A DNA stretch of 64,000 bases from Alphaproteobacteria bacterium (GTDB lineage: Bacteria > Pseudomonadota > Alphaproteobacteria > SHVV01): assembly GCA_016869275.1 (NCBI GenBank), contig VGEO01000001.1, positions 50,969-114,968 of the forward strand. Direction: 5' to 3'. The notes beneath the pieces were generated by a model. The model ran no database searches. It worked only from the letters and a program-made list of their open reading frames with translations, and was not told the DNA's origin. Below are positions 52,141-61,943 of this stretch, piece by piece. The position numbers and the translations under genes were made by a program. Numbering within the stretch: the stretch's first letter is position 1; each line of letters starts with the position of its first letter.

Positions 52141-53096
52141 CCGGAGGGTCGCGCGGCGAACAGCACGAGCGCGCACGCGACCGCTACCGGCGCCGCGACG
52201 ATCAGGCTGTCGAGCCGGTCCATGACCCCGCCGTGGCCGGGGAGCGCGCTGCCGAAGTCCTTGATTCCGGCCCGCCGTTTCAGCGCCGACGCGCCGAGGT
52301 CGCCGACGATGCCGGCCGCCGCGACCAGTAGCGTCGCGCCGTAGTAGGCAAGCACCGGAACGTCGGGGAGCGCGACGCGCACCAGGGCGGCTCCGCCGAG
52401 CGCGCCGACCACGGCGGCCGCCAGTCCTTCCACGGTTTTGGACGGACTGATCGACGCGAACAGCGGCGTTCGTCCTGCGAGCAGGCCGCCGAACATGGCG
52501 GCGACGTCGGCCAAGCCGACCACGACGATCGTCCACACCACGAGCGCGAATCCGTCAGGCGTCTGGCGCAGGCCCACCAGGAGCGCGATTGGCGCCGCGA
52601 CATAGGCGACGACCGCGGCATCGAGCGCCATGGCGCGGACGACCTCGCGCGCCCGCCCGCGCGGCAGTCCGGCCAAGCGCAAGATGACGATCGCGGCGAC
52701 TGCGGTTGCCAAGCCGCCGTTAGCCTGCCAGAACCCGGTCGCGGCCACGATCGCGCCGCCGGCGAGCGCCAGCGCCCAGGTCCGGTACGGAACCGTGTGC
52801 CGCACCGCGCGGGCGACTTCGCGGACCGCCTGCGCCGTCGCGACCGCCATCACCACGCCGAACGCGCCGGCGCCCCAGCCCAGGGTCGCGAGCAACACCG
52901 CCGTGATCGCCGCCCACACGCCGAACCGCGGCCACAGCGAACCGCGGGCGCGGGCATTGGCGCGGTCGCGCTCGCTCGCCCGGCGCCGGCCGGCGATCAG
53001 GTTGGTGACGACGACCAAAGCGGCGCCGCCCGCGAACACCAGGGCGAGCCGGTTCGCGATCGGCCACCATGTGTCGGGAAACGCCGCGTCGAGCAC
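52137..53096 (-). CDS. cdsA: Phosphatidate cytidylyltransferase
   Basis: A membrane enzyme that makes CDP-diacylglycerol from CTP and phosphatidate. About eight hydrophobic helices are visible, and the CDS signature is intact near the C-terminus: SALKRRAGIKDF then LPGHGGVMDRLDS. Start is uncertain: GTG at 53096 (319 residues) was chosen because it follows the SDR remnant stop by 8 nt, while a start at 53198 would run over that remnant. The longer N-terminal half (about 60 residues before FGVWAAITAVLLATLG) carries a basic loop. It converges on gmaS. It probably is a second copy to a housekeeping CdsA, judging from its isolated context. Confidence 0.82.
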   Translation of the reverse strand: MLDAAFPDTWWPIANRLALVFAGGAALVVVTNLIAGRRRASERDRANARARGSLWPRFGVWAAITAVLLATLGWGAGAFGVVMAVATAQAVREVARAVRHTVPYRTWALALAGGAIVAATGFWQANGGLATAVAAIVILRLAGLPRGRAREVVRAMALDAAVVAYVAAPIALLVGLRQTPDGFALVVWTIVVVGLADVAAMFGGLLAGRTPLFASISPSKTVEGLAAAVVGALGGAALVRVALPDVPVLAYYGATLLVAAAGIVGDLGASALKRRAGIKDFGSALPGHGGVMDRLDSLIVAAPVAVACALVLFAARPSG

Positions 53097-53104
53097 GCGC
53101 GCCG

Positions 53105-53305
53105 CTAAGCGCTGTAGATGGTCGGACCCGGAATCAGGACCCGGGTCCACGCCGGCGGCAGCGTCCGAAACACCCGACCGGCGAGCGCGACCGGCCACGG
53201 GAACACGATCAGCGCCTTGTTGGCGGCGATCCCCGCGACGATCCGGCGCGCAGCCTCGTCGGGCTCGAGCAGAAACGGCACACGGAAGCGATAGCGCGCG
53301 GTCAT
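53105..53305 (-). pseudogene. C-terminal remnant of an SDR-family oxidoreductase
   Basis: A 66-codon frame whose text MTARYRFRVPFLLEPDEAAR, IVAGIAANKALIVFPWPVAL and RTLPPAWTRVLIPGP matches the C-terminal segment of a family of short-chain dehydrogenases (PMTAxNxFxMPFL and FPWP-type endings). The Rossmann fold, TGxxxGxG and YxxxK motifs are absent: only 79 nt separate its first codon from the stop of the FadB-like gene. It is probably the stump of a gene deleted when the beta-oxidation genes came next to cdsA. It could in theory be translated from the ATG at 53305. Confidence 0.65.
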
Positions 53306-53384
53306 CGGCGTCTGTCGACGAGTACTAGACGCAGTGTCGCAAACGGCGGTGCGTGCAACGGAGAAATACCTTGGGCAGGGACCG

Positions 53385-55574
53385 CTAGGAGGCCTTAGTC
53401 GCGATCATCGGGTGAAACAGGTCGCCCTGCTCACCGCGCGCCTTGAGCCAAGCGCTCGGCACGAAGCGTTCGCCATGGCGCGCGGCCAGCCGCTCGCAGG
53501 CCGCCACGAATGCGGCCGGCCCGACCATATCGATGTAGGAGAGCGGCCCGCCGGTCCACGGCGCGAAGCCCCACCCCAACACGGCGCCGATGTCGGCATC
53601 GCCGGCATCCTCGATCACGCCCTCCTCGACGCAACGCGCCGCCTCGAGCGCCTGGATGGCGAGCAAGCGTTCCTTCAGGTCGGCGATCGGGGGCGACGGT
53701 ACCCGTGCCCCGGCCAGCCCGGCCAAGTCCGGCCACAAACGCTTCCGGCCCTCGGCCGGATAGTCGTAAAAGCCCCGCCCGGCGCGCTTGCCGATCCGGC
53801 CCTCGCGCTCGACCATCCGGGCGATCAACCGGGTCGCCGCTGTTTCGCGAAACGCCGGACCCAAGTCCACAGCGGTCTGCCGATTGACCTTGTGGATCAA
53901 TTCGAGCGAGACCTCATCGCAGAGCGCAAGCGGCGCCACCGGCATGCCGGCGGAGCGCCCGGCATTCTCGATCAGGGCCGGCGCGATGCCCGCGGCCAGC
54001 ATCAGCACGCCCTCGTCGATGTAGGTGGCGAACACGCGGCTCGTGTAGAAGCCGCGGGTGTCGTTGACGACGATCGGCGTCTTGCCGATGCGCCGGACGA
54101 AGTCCATCGCGCGCGCGAGGGCGGCGGCGCCGGTCTGCCGGCCGCGGATGATCTCGACGAGCGGCATGCGCTCGACCGGCGAAAAGAAATGCAGGCCGAT
54201 GAAGCGCTCGGGCCGCCTCGCGGCCGCGGCGAGGCCGCTGATCGGCAGCGTCGAGGTATTGGAGGCGAAGACCGCGTCGGCGCCGAGCACCGCTTCGGCC
54301 TGCCCGGTGACATCGGCCTTGAGCGCCCGGTCCTCGAACACCGCTTCGATCACGAGGTCGCACCCCGCGAGCGCCGCATAGTCGGCGGTCGGCGTGATCC
54401 GCCCGAGCACCCGGTCGGCTTCGGCCGGCGTGAGGCGCCGCTTCTCGACCGCTGCCTGGCACTGCCGCTGCGTGTGATCCTTGCCGCGCGCAGCCAAGGC
54501 CTGATCGCGGTCGATCAGGACCACCGCGATCCCTGCCGCAGCGGTCACGTGCGCGATCCCTGCCCCCATCATCCCGGCGCCGAGCACGCCGATCTTGGCG
54601 ATCCCGCGTTCGGCGACGTCGACCGGCCGGCGCGCCAGCTTGTTAGCGCGCGGTAGGCTGATGAAGTGGGTACGCATCATCGCGCGCGCGACCGGCGTTC
54701 GGAGAATCTTTACGAAATACTTGGCTTCGAGCTTGAGCGCGACGTCGAGCGGGACGACCCAGCCCTGGTAAACCACCTGTTGGATGGCATCGAGCGCGGG
54801 GTAGTTGCCCTGGCTCCGTTTACGCTGCAGCGCATGGGCCGCGGCGAAGGCGTTGGCGCCTTGGGCGGTGCGGGGGTCGACCCCGGGCGGCACGAAGCCC
54901 GGCTTGTCCCAGCGCTTGACGAGCGCATCGGGCTTGGCCGCACCGATCCAGCGGCGCGCGGCCGCCAACAACTCGCCCGGCGGCACGGCGGCGTCGATCA
55001 GGCCGGCCTTCAACGCGTCGCCCGGCGCGAGCAAGCGACCCTCGAGCAGCAGCGGCATCGCCGCCATCACCCCCAGCATGCGGAGATAACGTTGGCTCCC
55101 GCCGGCGCCGGGCATCAGACCGACCGTGGCTTCGGGCAAGCCAACCCGCGCGTTCGCGTCGTCGACACCAATTCGATAGTGACACGCAAGCGCGAGCTCG
55201 AAGCCGCCGGCGCGCGCGGTGCCGTTGAGCGCGGCGACGAACGGTTTGGACGCCTTTTCGATGCGACGGAACAGCGTCTGGACGCCCATGACGGTCTCGA
55301 GAAGCTCGGGCGCCGTCGCACCGGCCGCGAGTGCGCTGAGCCATGCGTGGTCGGCGCCGGCGATGAAGCCCGACTTGGCGCTGGTGACGATCGCGCCGCG
55401 TATGGCCGGATCGCCGAGCACCCGGTCGACCGCCGCGGCAAAGGCGGCGAGGCTCTCGGGATTGAGGACGTTGACCGACCGCCCGGGCAGATCCCAGACG
55501 ATCTCGGCGATGCCGTCGTCGCCGATTCTGAGCATGACGCTCCCGCTCCCGGCTTCGAGCGTGACGCCGGTCAT
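53385..55574 (-). CDS. fadB: 3-hydroxyacyl-CoA dehydrogenase / enoyl-CoA hydratase (FadB/FadJ-like)
   Basis: A 729-residue bifunctional beta-oxidation enzyme. Residues 10-200 are an enoyl-CoA hydratase domain with both catalytic glutamates, in [18 protein letters not shown] and [19 protein letters not shown]. The NAD-binding domain begins [20 protein letters not shown] near residue 325, and [13 protein letters not shown] and [20 protein letters not shown] follow. The ATG at 55574 overlaps the thiolase stop by 4 nt; a same-strand frame extending over the thiolase is a shadow. Hydrates enoyl-CoA and oxidises 3-hydroxyacyl-CoA. Confidence 0.92.
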   Translation of the reverse strand: MTGVTLEAGSGSVMLRIGDDGIAEIVWDLPGRSVNVLNPESLAAFAAAVDRVLGDPAIRGAIVTSAKSGFIAGADHAWLSALAAGATAPELLETVMGVQTLFRRIEKASKPFVAALNGTARAGGFELALACHYRIGVDDANARVGLPEATVGLMPGAGGSQRYLRMLGVMAAMPLLLEGRLLAPGDALKAGLIDAAVPPGELLAAARRWIGAAKPDALVKRWDKPGFVPPGVDPRTAQGANAFAAAHALQRKRSQGNYPALDAIQQVVYQGWVVPLDVALKLEAKYFVKILRTPVARAMMRTHFISLPRANKLARRPVDVAERGIAKIGVLGAGMMGAGIAHVTAAAGIAVVLIDRDQALAARGKDHTQRQCQAAVEKRRLTPAEADRVLGRITPTADYAALAGCDLVIEAVFEDRALKADVTGQAEAVLGADAVFASNTSTLPISGLAAAARRPERFIGLHFFSPVERMPLVEIIRGRQTGAAALARAMDFVRRIGKTPIVVNDTRGFYTSRVFATYIDEGVLMLAAGIAPALIENAGRSAGMPVAPLALCDEVSLELIHKVNRQTAVDLGPAFRETAATRLIARMVEREGRIGKRAGRGFYDYPAEGRKRLWPDLAGLAGARVPSPPIADLKERLLAIQALEAARCVEEGVIEDAGDADIGAVLGWGFAPWTGGPLSYIDMVGPAAFVAACERLAARHGERFVPSAWLKARGEQGDLFHPMIATKAS

Positions 55575-56782
55575 CAGAGCCGTTCGATGACGGTGGCGGT
55601 ACCCATGCCGGCGCCGACGCAGAGCGTCACCAGACCGGTGCCGAGGCCGCGGCGTTCGAGTTCGTCCAGAAGCGTGCCGAACACCATCGCGCCGGTCGCG
55701 CCGAGCGGATGGCCCATCGCGATCGCGCCGCCATTGACGTTGAGTGTTGCCGGATCGAGGCCGAGCGCGTCGCGGTAGAACAAGACCACCGAGGCGAACG
55801 CTTCGTTGAGCTCGTAAAGGTCGACATCGGCGGTTGTCATGCCGGCCCGCTTCAGGACCTTCTCGCTCGCGGCGACCGGACCAGTCAGCATGATGCACGG
55901 CTCCGATCCGATCGACGCGAAGCTCCGGATGCGGGCGCGCGGTTTCAAGCCCATCGCGGTGCCGGCCTCGCGCGTACCCAAGAGCACCGCCGCAGCGCCG
56001 TCGACGATCCCGGACGAATTGCCGGCGTGATGGACGTGCTCGATCGCCTCGACCTCGGGATAGCGGAGCTGAGCCACCGCGTCGAACCCCATGTCCTCGC
56101 CGATTTTGGCGAAGGACGGCGCCAGCGCTCCCAGCGCCTGCATGGTGGTGTCGGGCCGCATGTGCTCGTCGCGCTCGAGCAGCGTCAGCCCGAGCGCGTC
56201 CGCGACCGGAACGATCGACTTGGCGAAGCGGCCCTCGCCCCAGGCCGCGGCCGCGCGGCGCTGGCTTTCGACCGCGTAGGCGTCGACATCGGTGCGGGTA
56301 TAGCCGTGCTTGGTCGCGATCAGGTCGGCGCCGATCCCCTGCGGCGCGAAGTAGCTCTTGAACGCGATCGCCGGATCGACGAACCAGGCGCCGCCGCTCG
56401 CGCCCATCGGCACGCGCGACATCGATTCGACCCCGCCGGCTACGACAACGTCCGACTGACCCGCCATGACCTTGGCCGCCGCCATGTTGATCGCTTCGAG
56501 CCCCGAGGCGCAGAAGCGGTTGATCTGGACCCCGGCCGCGGTCTCGGCGTAGTCGGCATTCAACGCGGCGATGCGGGCGATGTCGGCGCCCTGCTCGCCG
56601 ACCGGCTCGACGCACCCCAGGATCACGTCGTCGACCAGGCCGGTGTCGAGCGCGTTGCGATCGCGGACGGCGGCGAGCACGGTCGTCGCGAGTTCGAGCG
56701 GGCTGACCTCGTGGAGCGCCCCGTCCGGGCGGCCGCGGCCGCGCGGGGTCCGTAGAGCATCGTAGACGTAACAATCGGTCAT
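55574..56782 (-). CDS. fadA: Acetyl-CoA C-acyltransferase (thiolase)
   Basis: A 402-residue thiolase that cleaves 3-ketoacyl-CoA. The acyl-accepting Cys91 is in [16 protein letters not shown], His358 in [16 protein letters not shown] and the catalytic Cys388 in [32 protein letters not shown] is also typical. It lies between the acyl-CoA dehydrogenase (31-nt gap) and the FadB-like gene (ATGA overlap), completing a beta-oxidation operon. Confidence 0.93.
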   Translation of the reverse strand: MTDCYVYDALRTPRGRGRPDGALHEVSPLELATTVLAAVRDRNALDTGLVDDVILGCVEPVGEQGADIARIAALNADYAETAAGVQINRFCASGLEAINMAAAKVMAGQSDVVVAGGVESMSRVPMGASGGAWFVDPAIAFKSYFAPQGIGADLIATKHGYTRTDVDAYAVESQRRAAAAWGEGRFAKSIVPVADALGLTLLERDEHMRPDTTMQALGALAPSFAKIGEDMGFDAVAQLRYPEVEAIEHVHHAGNSSGIVDGAAAVLLGTREAGTAMGLKPRARIRSFASIGSEPCIMLTGPVAASEKVLKRAGMTTADVDLYELNEAFASVVLFYRDALGLDPATLNVNGGAIAMGHPLGATGAMVFGTLLDELERRGLGTGLVTLCVGAGMGTATVIERL

Positions 56783-56813
56783 GGTTCCACCCGAAGCGCG
56801 TCGATTCGGCCCG

Positions 56814-57950
56814 TTACAGCGATCGGGCGATGATCTCTTTCATGATTTCGTTGGTGCCGCCATAGATCTTCTGAACGCGCGCGTCCGCCCACATGTGCGC
56901 GATCGGGTACTCGGCCATGTAGCCGTAGCCGCCGAACAGTTGCAGGCATTGATCGATCACGCGGTTCTGGCAGTCGCTCGCCCACAACTTGGCCATCGCT
57001 GCGGTCGGGACGTCGAGCCGCCTGTCGAGATGAAGCGCGATGCAGTGGTCGACGAAGACGCGGGTCACCTTGGTCTCGGTTGCCGCCTGCGCCAGGACGA
57101 ACCGGGTGTTCTGGAACTCGAAGACCTTGCGCCCGAATGCCTCGCGTTCCTTGACGTAGGCCAAGGTATGGTCGAGTGCGGCTTCGAGAGCGGCGATCGC
57201 CTGCACCGCGATGATCAGCCGCTCCTGGGGCAGCTGCTGCATCAGTTGAACGAAGCCTTGGTTGGCCTCGGTGCCGAGCAGATTGCCGGCCGGAACGAAC
57301 ACTTCGTCGAAAAAGAGCTCCGAGGTGTCCTGCGCCTTGAAGCCGATCTTGTCGAGGTTGCGCCCGCGCGTGAAGCCGGCGGCGCCGTCGGTTTCGACCA
57401 GGAGCAGCGAGACGCCTTTGGCGCCCTGCGCGGGATCGGTCTTGGCCGCGATCAGGATCAAGTTGGCGTTCTGACCGTTGGTGATGAAGGTTTTCTGGCC
57501 CGACACGGAATAGCGATTGCCCTTGAGCCGGGCGGCGGTCTTGATCGCCTGCACGTCGGAGCCGGTGCCGGGCTCGGTCATCGCCAATGCGCCGATCAGT
57601 TCGCCGCTCGCCATCTTCGGCAGCCAGCGCCGACGCTGCTCCTCGCTGCCATAGTGCAGGATATACGGCGCCACGATCGCATTGTGGAGCGAGACGCCGA
57701 AATCGGCGAAACCGATACGGCCGAGCTCTTCGATCAGCACGACCTCGTGGCGGAAGTCACCGCCGGCGCCGCCATACTGCTCGGGCAGGCTGATGCCGAG
57801 CAGGCCGGCGCGGCCAGCCTTGAGCCAGACTTCTTTGGGCACGCACTTTCCGGCGCGCCAGCGGTCGCGGTGCGGCACGACCTCGGCTTCGAGAAAGCGC
57901 CGGATCGACGTTCGCACGATCGCCAGTTCTTCGGGTTCGGGAATCGTCAC
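56814..57950 (-). CDS. Acyl-CoA dehydrogenase (long-chain type catalytic Glu)
   Basis: A 378-residue FAD enzyme for the first step of beta-oxidation. Key segments are LGISLPEQYGGAGGDFRHEV, ALAMTEPGTGSDVQAIKTAA, QKTFITNGQNANLILIA and VREREAFGR-like YVKEREAFGRKVFEFQNTRF. In the C-terminal loop the sequence is IYGGTNEIMKEI with Gly where short- and medium-chain enzymes have Glu, while QQLPQERLIIA offers Glu243, the position used by long-chain and isovaleryl types. Start GTG at 57950, since upstream sequence in frame is Arg-rich and non-homologous. Likely cotranscribed with thiolase and FadB-like genes. Confidence 0.9.
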   Translation of the reverse strand: MTIPEPEELAIVRTSIRRFLEAEVVPHRDRWRAGKCVPKEVWLKAGRAGLLGISLPEQYGGAGGDFRHEVVLIEELGRIGFADFGVSLHNAIVAPYILHYGSEEQRRRWLPKMASGELIGALAMTEPGTGSDVQAIKTAARLKGNRYSVSGQKTFITNGQNANLILIAAKTDPAQGAKGVSLLLVETDGAAGFTRGRNLDKIGFKAQDTSELFFDEVFVPAGNLLGTEANQGFVQLMQQLPQERLIIAVQAIAALEAALDHTLAYVKEREAFGRKVFEFQNTRFVLAQAATETKVTRVFVDHCIALHLDRRLDVPTAAMAKLWASDCQNRVIDQCLQLFGGYGYMAEYPIAHMWADARVQKIYGGTNEIMKEIIARSL

Positions 57951-58248
57951 CAACGCCTCGTCACTTGCCGACCCACACCTTGACCGCCGCTGCCTGTAGG
58001 CTCGAGGCTTACTATACGACCGCCCCCGGACCTCCGAAACGGTCGCTGCCGCTTTCGAACGACGACCGCCTTGCACTCGACCTGCGATCGCGGCCAAAGT
58101 CCGGCACTGATTTGGACGCAGCCGATCCGGGGGTCATGCATGCTCAACGCCTCGATCATCAAAGCGGGCCGCCGGGGCTGGCGCTTGGGTGACGCGGCCA
58201 CCGCTGACGGCTGCACCGAGGTCGCAGTTCGATGAGGCAGGCCGGGGC
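57951..58248. promoter_or_regulatory. Divergent intergenic region, no gene recognised
   Basis: This 298-nt gap lies between the divergent acyl-CoA dehydrogenase and pxpB genes. No convincing coding frame was seen; a 75-codon frame over 57965-58192 is low-complexity and unlike known proteins. A TATAGT hexamer on the minus strand near 58010 could be a -10 element for the acyl-CoA dehydrogenase operon, without a clear -35. pxpB has only a weak purine-rich stretch before its ATG. Confidence 0.35.
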
Positions 58249-58986
58249 ATGACGAATTCACCTCTTCTCGCAGATGCGCGAGTCGCTCCGGCCGGCGACG
58301 CCGCGCTCGTCGTCGAATTCGGCGACGTTATCGCGCGCGCTGTCAACGATCGCGTCCGCATGCTCGATGCCGTCGTCCGCGCCGCGGCGCTTTCGGAGAT
58401 CATTGCCACGGTACCCACCTATCGTTCTTTGCTCGTCTACTACGATCCCAGCCGGACCAGTTACACCACCCTGGCCGAGCGCTTACGAACGCTCGAGGGC
58501 GGTGCCCCCGCCGCGTCACGGCCGGCGCGGCGGTGGGCGATCCCGGTGTGCTACGGGGACGAGCTCGGGTTCGAACTCGAAGACGTCGCGCGCCACGCGA
58601 GGCTTTCGTCCGATGCGGTCGTCTGTCTCCACACCGAACTCGAGTACATGGTCTACATGATCGGCTTCTCGCCGGGATTCGCTTACTTGGGCGAACTGCC
58701 GCCCGCGCTCGGCATCCCGCGCAAGACGGTGCCACGTCCCTTGGTGCCGGCCGGCACCATTCAGGTGGGCGGCATGCAGACCGCGATCTCGTCGATGCCG
58801 ATGCCGAGCGGATGGTACATCGTCGGACGCACGCCGGCGGCGATGTACGATCCGCGCCGTCCGTTTCCCTTCCTGCTCGATGCCGGCGATCGCGTCCGCT
58901 TCGTGCCGATCGACAGGGCCGAGTTCGACCGCTTGGCCGCCGCCGCCGTCGCGGGCTCCTACGTGCCCACCGCCGAACCGGCATGA
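58249..58986 (+). CDS. pxpB: 5-oxoprolinase subunit B (KipI-like)
   Basis: A 245-residue subunit of the ATP-dependent 5-oxoprolinase PxpABC, which opens pyroglutamate to glutamate. The cyclophilin-like core shows RWAIPVCYGDELGFELEDVA near residue 100, YMVYMIGFSPGFAYLGELPP near 145, and PAGTIQVGGMQTAISSMPMP near 180, all diagnostic of KipI/PxpB. ATG at 58249 is preferred over an upstream 58189 start. It overlaps pxpC by 4 nt. Confidence 0.92.
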   Translation: MTNSPLLADARVAPAGDAALVVEFGDVIARAVNDRVRMLDAVVRAAALSEIIATVPTYRSLLVYYDPSRTSYTTLAERLRTLEGGAPAASRPARRWAIPVCYGDELGFELEDVARHARLSSDAVVCLHTELEYMVYMIGFSPGFAYLGELPPALGIPRKTVPRPLVPAGTIQVGGMQTAISSMPMPSGWYIVGRTPAAMYDPRRPFPFLLDAGDRVRFVPIDRAEFDRLAAAAVAGSYVPTAEPA

Positions 58987-59999
58987 ACGCCCTCATCGTC
59001 GTCAAGGCCGGCGCCCACTCGACGCTCCAGGATCGCGGGCGCTTCGGCTTCCTCCGCTATGGCGTCGCCACCGCGGGTGCGTTCGACGACCTTTACCTAG
59101 CGATCGCCAACCGGCTGGTCGGGAACGACCCCGGTGCGGCCGCGATCGAGATGACGTTCACCGGCGATACGCTGCGGGTCGAAGCCGAGCGCTGCCGGGT
59201 CGCGTTCGCCGGCTGGTTCGCGCTCGCGATCGACGGCGAACCGGCGATGCCGTGGCAGTCCTATACGCTCGAGCGCGGCCAGACGATCACGGTCGGCGAC
59301 GCAACGCACGGCTTGCGCGGCTACCTCGCCGTCGACGGCGGCTTCGACGTCGCGCCAGTGCTGGGTAGCCTCGCCGTTCACACCCGGAGCCGGATCGGGC
59401 CGCTCGAAGGGCGCACGCTTCGCGCGGGCGACCGTCTGCCACTCAAGTCGCCAAGCCCCTCGCCCGGCCCGGAGCGCCGCTACGACAGCGGCGCATTGCC
59501 CGGCGCCGAGGCGGCGGTCCGCGTCGTCGCTGGGCCGCAGGATCGCTATTTCTCGCCCGCCGATTGCGCGGCGTTTCTTGCCGCCGAACACGTCCTCACC
59601 GAGAAGTGCGACCGCATGGGCTACCAGATCCGTGGACCTGCGATCGACTATCGCAAGGACATCCCGCTCATCTCCGACGGGATTGCGCTCGGCAGCATCC
59701 AAGTCTTGGGCGGCGGTCTCGCGATCATTAACCTGGTCGATCGCCAGACCACCGGTGGCTATCCCAAGATCGCGACCGTCATCGGGCCCGATATCCGGGT
59801 GCTGGCGCAGGCCCGGCCGGGCCAGCGGCTGCGCTTTGCCGCGATCAACATCGACCAGGCAGCGGCGGTCCGCCGCACCGACGACGCGCGGCTGGCGACG
59901 ATCGACCGCGACATCGAAGCGGTCGCGGCGCCCCGCGCGCAGTTCGAAACGGAGCGCCTCCTGACCATCAATCTGATCGACGGCGTGGCGCGGGACTGA
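58983..59999 (+). CDS. pxpC: 5-oxoprolinase subunit C (biotin-dependent carboxyltransferase-like, KipA)
   Basis: A 338-residue PxpC protein. STLQDRGRFGFLRYGVATAG at the N-terminus, GFDVAPVLGSLAVHTRSRIG near 120, DRMGYQIRGPAIDY near 215 and DGIALGSIQVLGGGLAIINL are family hallmarks. It pairs with PxpB; together with PxpA they hydrolyse 5-oxoproline at the cost of ATP. Its 3' end overlaps the convergent pxpA by 32 bp. Confidence 0.92.
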   Translation: MNALIVVKAGAHSTLQDRGRFGFLRYGVATAGAFDDLYLAIANRLVGNDPGAAAIEMTFTGDTLRVEAERCRVAFAGWFALAIDGEPAMPWQSYTLERGQTITVGDATHGLRGYLAVDGGFDVAPVLGSLAVHTRSRIGPLEGRTLRAGDRLPLKSPSPSPGPERRYDSGALPGAEAAVRVVAGPQDRYFSPADCAAFLAAEHVLTEKCDRMGYQIRGPAIDYRKDIPLISDGIALGSIQVLGGGLAIINLVDRQTTGGYPKIATVIGPDIRVLAQARPGQRLRFAAINIDQAAAVRRTDDARLATIDRDIEAVAAPRAQFETERLLTINLIDGVARD

Positions 60000-60792
60000 C
60001 CGCACCGGAGCGGGTATCGCCCGGAGTCGGCGCGAATGGTGCGATTGCGACACCGCTTTCCATCAGTAACTTGCGGATGCTGCGCGACATTTCGACTGCG
60101 GTCGGGGTGTCGCTGTGAACGGAAATGCTGTCGATCGGCACTTTGATCTTCGTGCCGGTCACCGTGGTGATGGCACCATCGTCCAGCATCCGCCGCACGC
60201 GTTCGACGGCGAAGGCGACGTCGTGAACGACCGACCCGGGTTGCTGGCGCGGCGTCAAGTAGCCGTTGTCATCGTAGGTGCGATCGGCATAGACCTCGCG
60301 CGCCACCCTCAAGCCAGCTTTATCGCCGGCGCGATCGGCCTCGGTCACCGGAAAAGTGAGAAAAACGAGCTTAGGGTCGACCGTTTTGATCGCGCGCGCG
60401 ACCGCGGCGGCGACGTCGGGCTCGAACGCGACGAGATAACCCAAGTGGCCGTGCACCTTGACGTGCGTGATCGGGTGGCCGGCGGCCGCGGCCATCGCTG
60501 CTAGCGCGCCGATCTGGTAGATCAGCATCTTCTCGATATCGCCGGGTTTCTCGCCCTGGATCGGCCGTCGCCCGAACCCCCAGATATCGTAAAGGCTAGG
60601 GTGCGCGCCGACCGCGACGCCGTGCTGTTTGGCCAACTTGAGCGTCCGATCCATCACCAACGGGTCGCCGCCGTGAAAGCCGCACGCGATGTTGGCGGTG
60701 CTGACGATCTTGAGCATCTCCGGATCGTCGCCCATGCGCCAGGCGCCGAAGCTCTCGCCCATGTCCGAATTGAGATCGACGCGTGCGATCAT
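59968..60792 (-). CDS. pxpA: 5-oxoprolinase subunit A (LamB/YcsF family)
   Basis: A 274-residue LamB/YcsF protein. It begins VDLNSDMGESFGAWRMGDDP, followed by IVSTANIACGFHGGDPLVMD, GVAVGAHPSLYDIWGFGRR and ITHVKVHGHLGYLVAFEPDV, all standard. It supplies the ring-opening activity with PxpB and PxpC. The usual order is a co-directional pxp set; here pxpA faces the other two and overlaps pxpC by 32 bp, so its expression is separately controlled. The C-terminal 20 residues are Pro/Arg-rich and beyond the core. Confidence 0.92.
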   Translation of the reverse strand: MIARVDLNSDMGESFGAWRMGDDPEMLKIVSTANIACGFHGGDPLVMDRTLKLAKQHGVAVGAHPSLYDIWGFGRRPIQGEKPGDIEKMLIYQIGALAAMAAAAGHPITHVKVHGHLGYLVAFEPDVAAAVARAIKTVDPKLVFLTFPVTEADRAGDKAGLRVAREVYADRTYDDNGYLTPRQQPGSVVHDVAFAVERVRRMLDDGAITTVTGTKIKVPIDSISVHSDTPTAVEMSRSIRKLLMESGVAIAPFAPTPGDTRSGAVSPAPRRRSD

Positions 60793-60932
60793 GTTCGCCT
60801 ACCTCGGTAAGTGCTCTGCTGTTTTCGAACCCGATTCGGGTGTCCCGGCGCCGCAGCGGACCCGGCGCTACCCACCCGCCGATAATACGGGAAAAAGTGC
60901 CGCGGTCTGCTGGCGATCGACGGCTCGCCCGG

Positions 60933-61907
60933 TCACGGAACGAGGACCGGGACGGCGGTCATGCGCCGCGCTTCGAACGCCTGATGCGCCCGGCCGGCGT
61001 CGCGCAGGGAAAACGCCTGGACTGCACTCGGTTTCATGGCGCCGCGCGCGATGGCGCCGAACAGGGCCGCGGCCATGCGCCGGCGCGCGACGGTTTCGGC
61101 GATATAGTGGAACAGAAGCGGCCGGCTCACGCTGTTCGACTTGCGGCTCAAGAGCGCGACCGGAAACGGATCGACCGCGCCCGACGACTGCCCGAAATTG
61201 ACCAAGTGCCCGAACACGGCGAGGGACTCGAGCGAACCGAGAAAGGTGTCCTTGCCGACCGAATCGTAGGCGACATCGACACCTTTGCCACCGGTCAGCG
61301 CGCGCACGCGATCGACGAACGACTCGCGACGGTAGTCGATCACCTCGGCGCAACCGCAGGCGCGCGCGACCGCCGCCTTGGCCTCGCTGCCGACCGTCCC
61401 GATCACGATGGCGCCGAGATGGCGCAGATACTGACACAAGAGCTGGCCGACCCCGCCCGCCGCCGCGTGCACCAGCACGCGATCGCCCGCACGGATGCGG
61501 TGCGTCTGCTCGGTCAGCATGAGCACGGTCAAGCCGCGCGTCAGCGTGCCGGCCGCGGTCCGATCGTCGACCAAAGCCGGAATCGGGACCAGCAGGTCGG
61601 CGGCGATCAGACGTTCGGACGCGTAGGCGCCGTAGCTTTGCGAGACATACGCGACGCGGTCGCCGGGCTTCACGCTGGCGACACCGCTTCCGACCGCGAC
61701 CACAACGCCGGCGGCTTCGACCCCCGGGATCCCGGGGTAGGCGAGCGTGCGATAAAGGCCGGTGCGGACATAGATGTCGTGGAAATTGATTCCGATCGCA
61801 GTCTGCTCGATCCGCACGTCACCGGCGCCTGGCGCGCCGACGGTCACCGGTTCGTAGCAGAGGACTTCAGGACCGCCCGGCGCATGGATCACGATGGCGT
61901 GGCTCAT
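60933..61907 (-). CDS. NADPH:quinone oxidoreductase (zeta-crystallin type, MDR family)
   Basis: A 324-residue MDR protein without the structural or catalytic zinc. VEQTAIG-type N-terminus IEQTAIGINFHDIYVRTGLY, PGIPGVEAAGVVVAVGSGV, the NADP fold VLVHAAAGGVGQLLCQYLRH near residue 150, and VAYDSVGKDTFLGSLESLA match QorA-like enzymes that reduce quinones with NADPH. Normal length. It follows the M20 gene by 36 nt on the same strand, probably cotranscribed. Confidence 0.9.
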   Translation of the reverse strand: MSHAIVIHAPGGPEVLCYEPVTVGAPGAGDVRIEQTAIGINFHDIYVRTGLYRTLAYPGIPGVEAAGVVVAVGSGVASVKPGDRVAYVSQSYGAYASERLIAADLLVPIPALVDDRTAAGTLTRGLTVLMLTEQTHRIRAGDRVLVHAAAGGVGQLLCQYLRHLGAIVIGTVGSEAKAAVARACGCAEVIDYRRESFVDRVRALTGGKGVDVAYDSVGKDTFLGSLESLAVFGHLVNFGQSSGAVDPFPVALLSRKSNSVSRPLLFHYIAETVARRRMAAALFGAIARGAMKPSAVQAFSLRDAGRAHQAFEARRMTAVPVLVP

Positions 61908-61943
61908 GGCGGGCGGGTCGCGTGTCCCGACAGGCGGCGTCAG

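Noticed and set aside
55575..56774. Extension of the FadB-like frame upstream to 56774
   Set aside because: This part is Arg/Gly-rich and overlaps a fully conserved thiolase in another frame; the hydratase domain begins at 55574.
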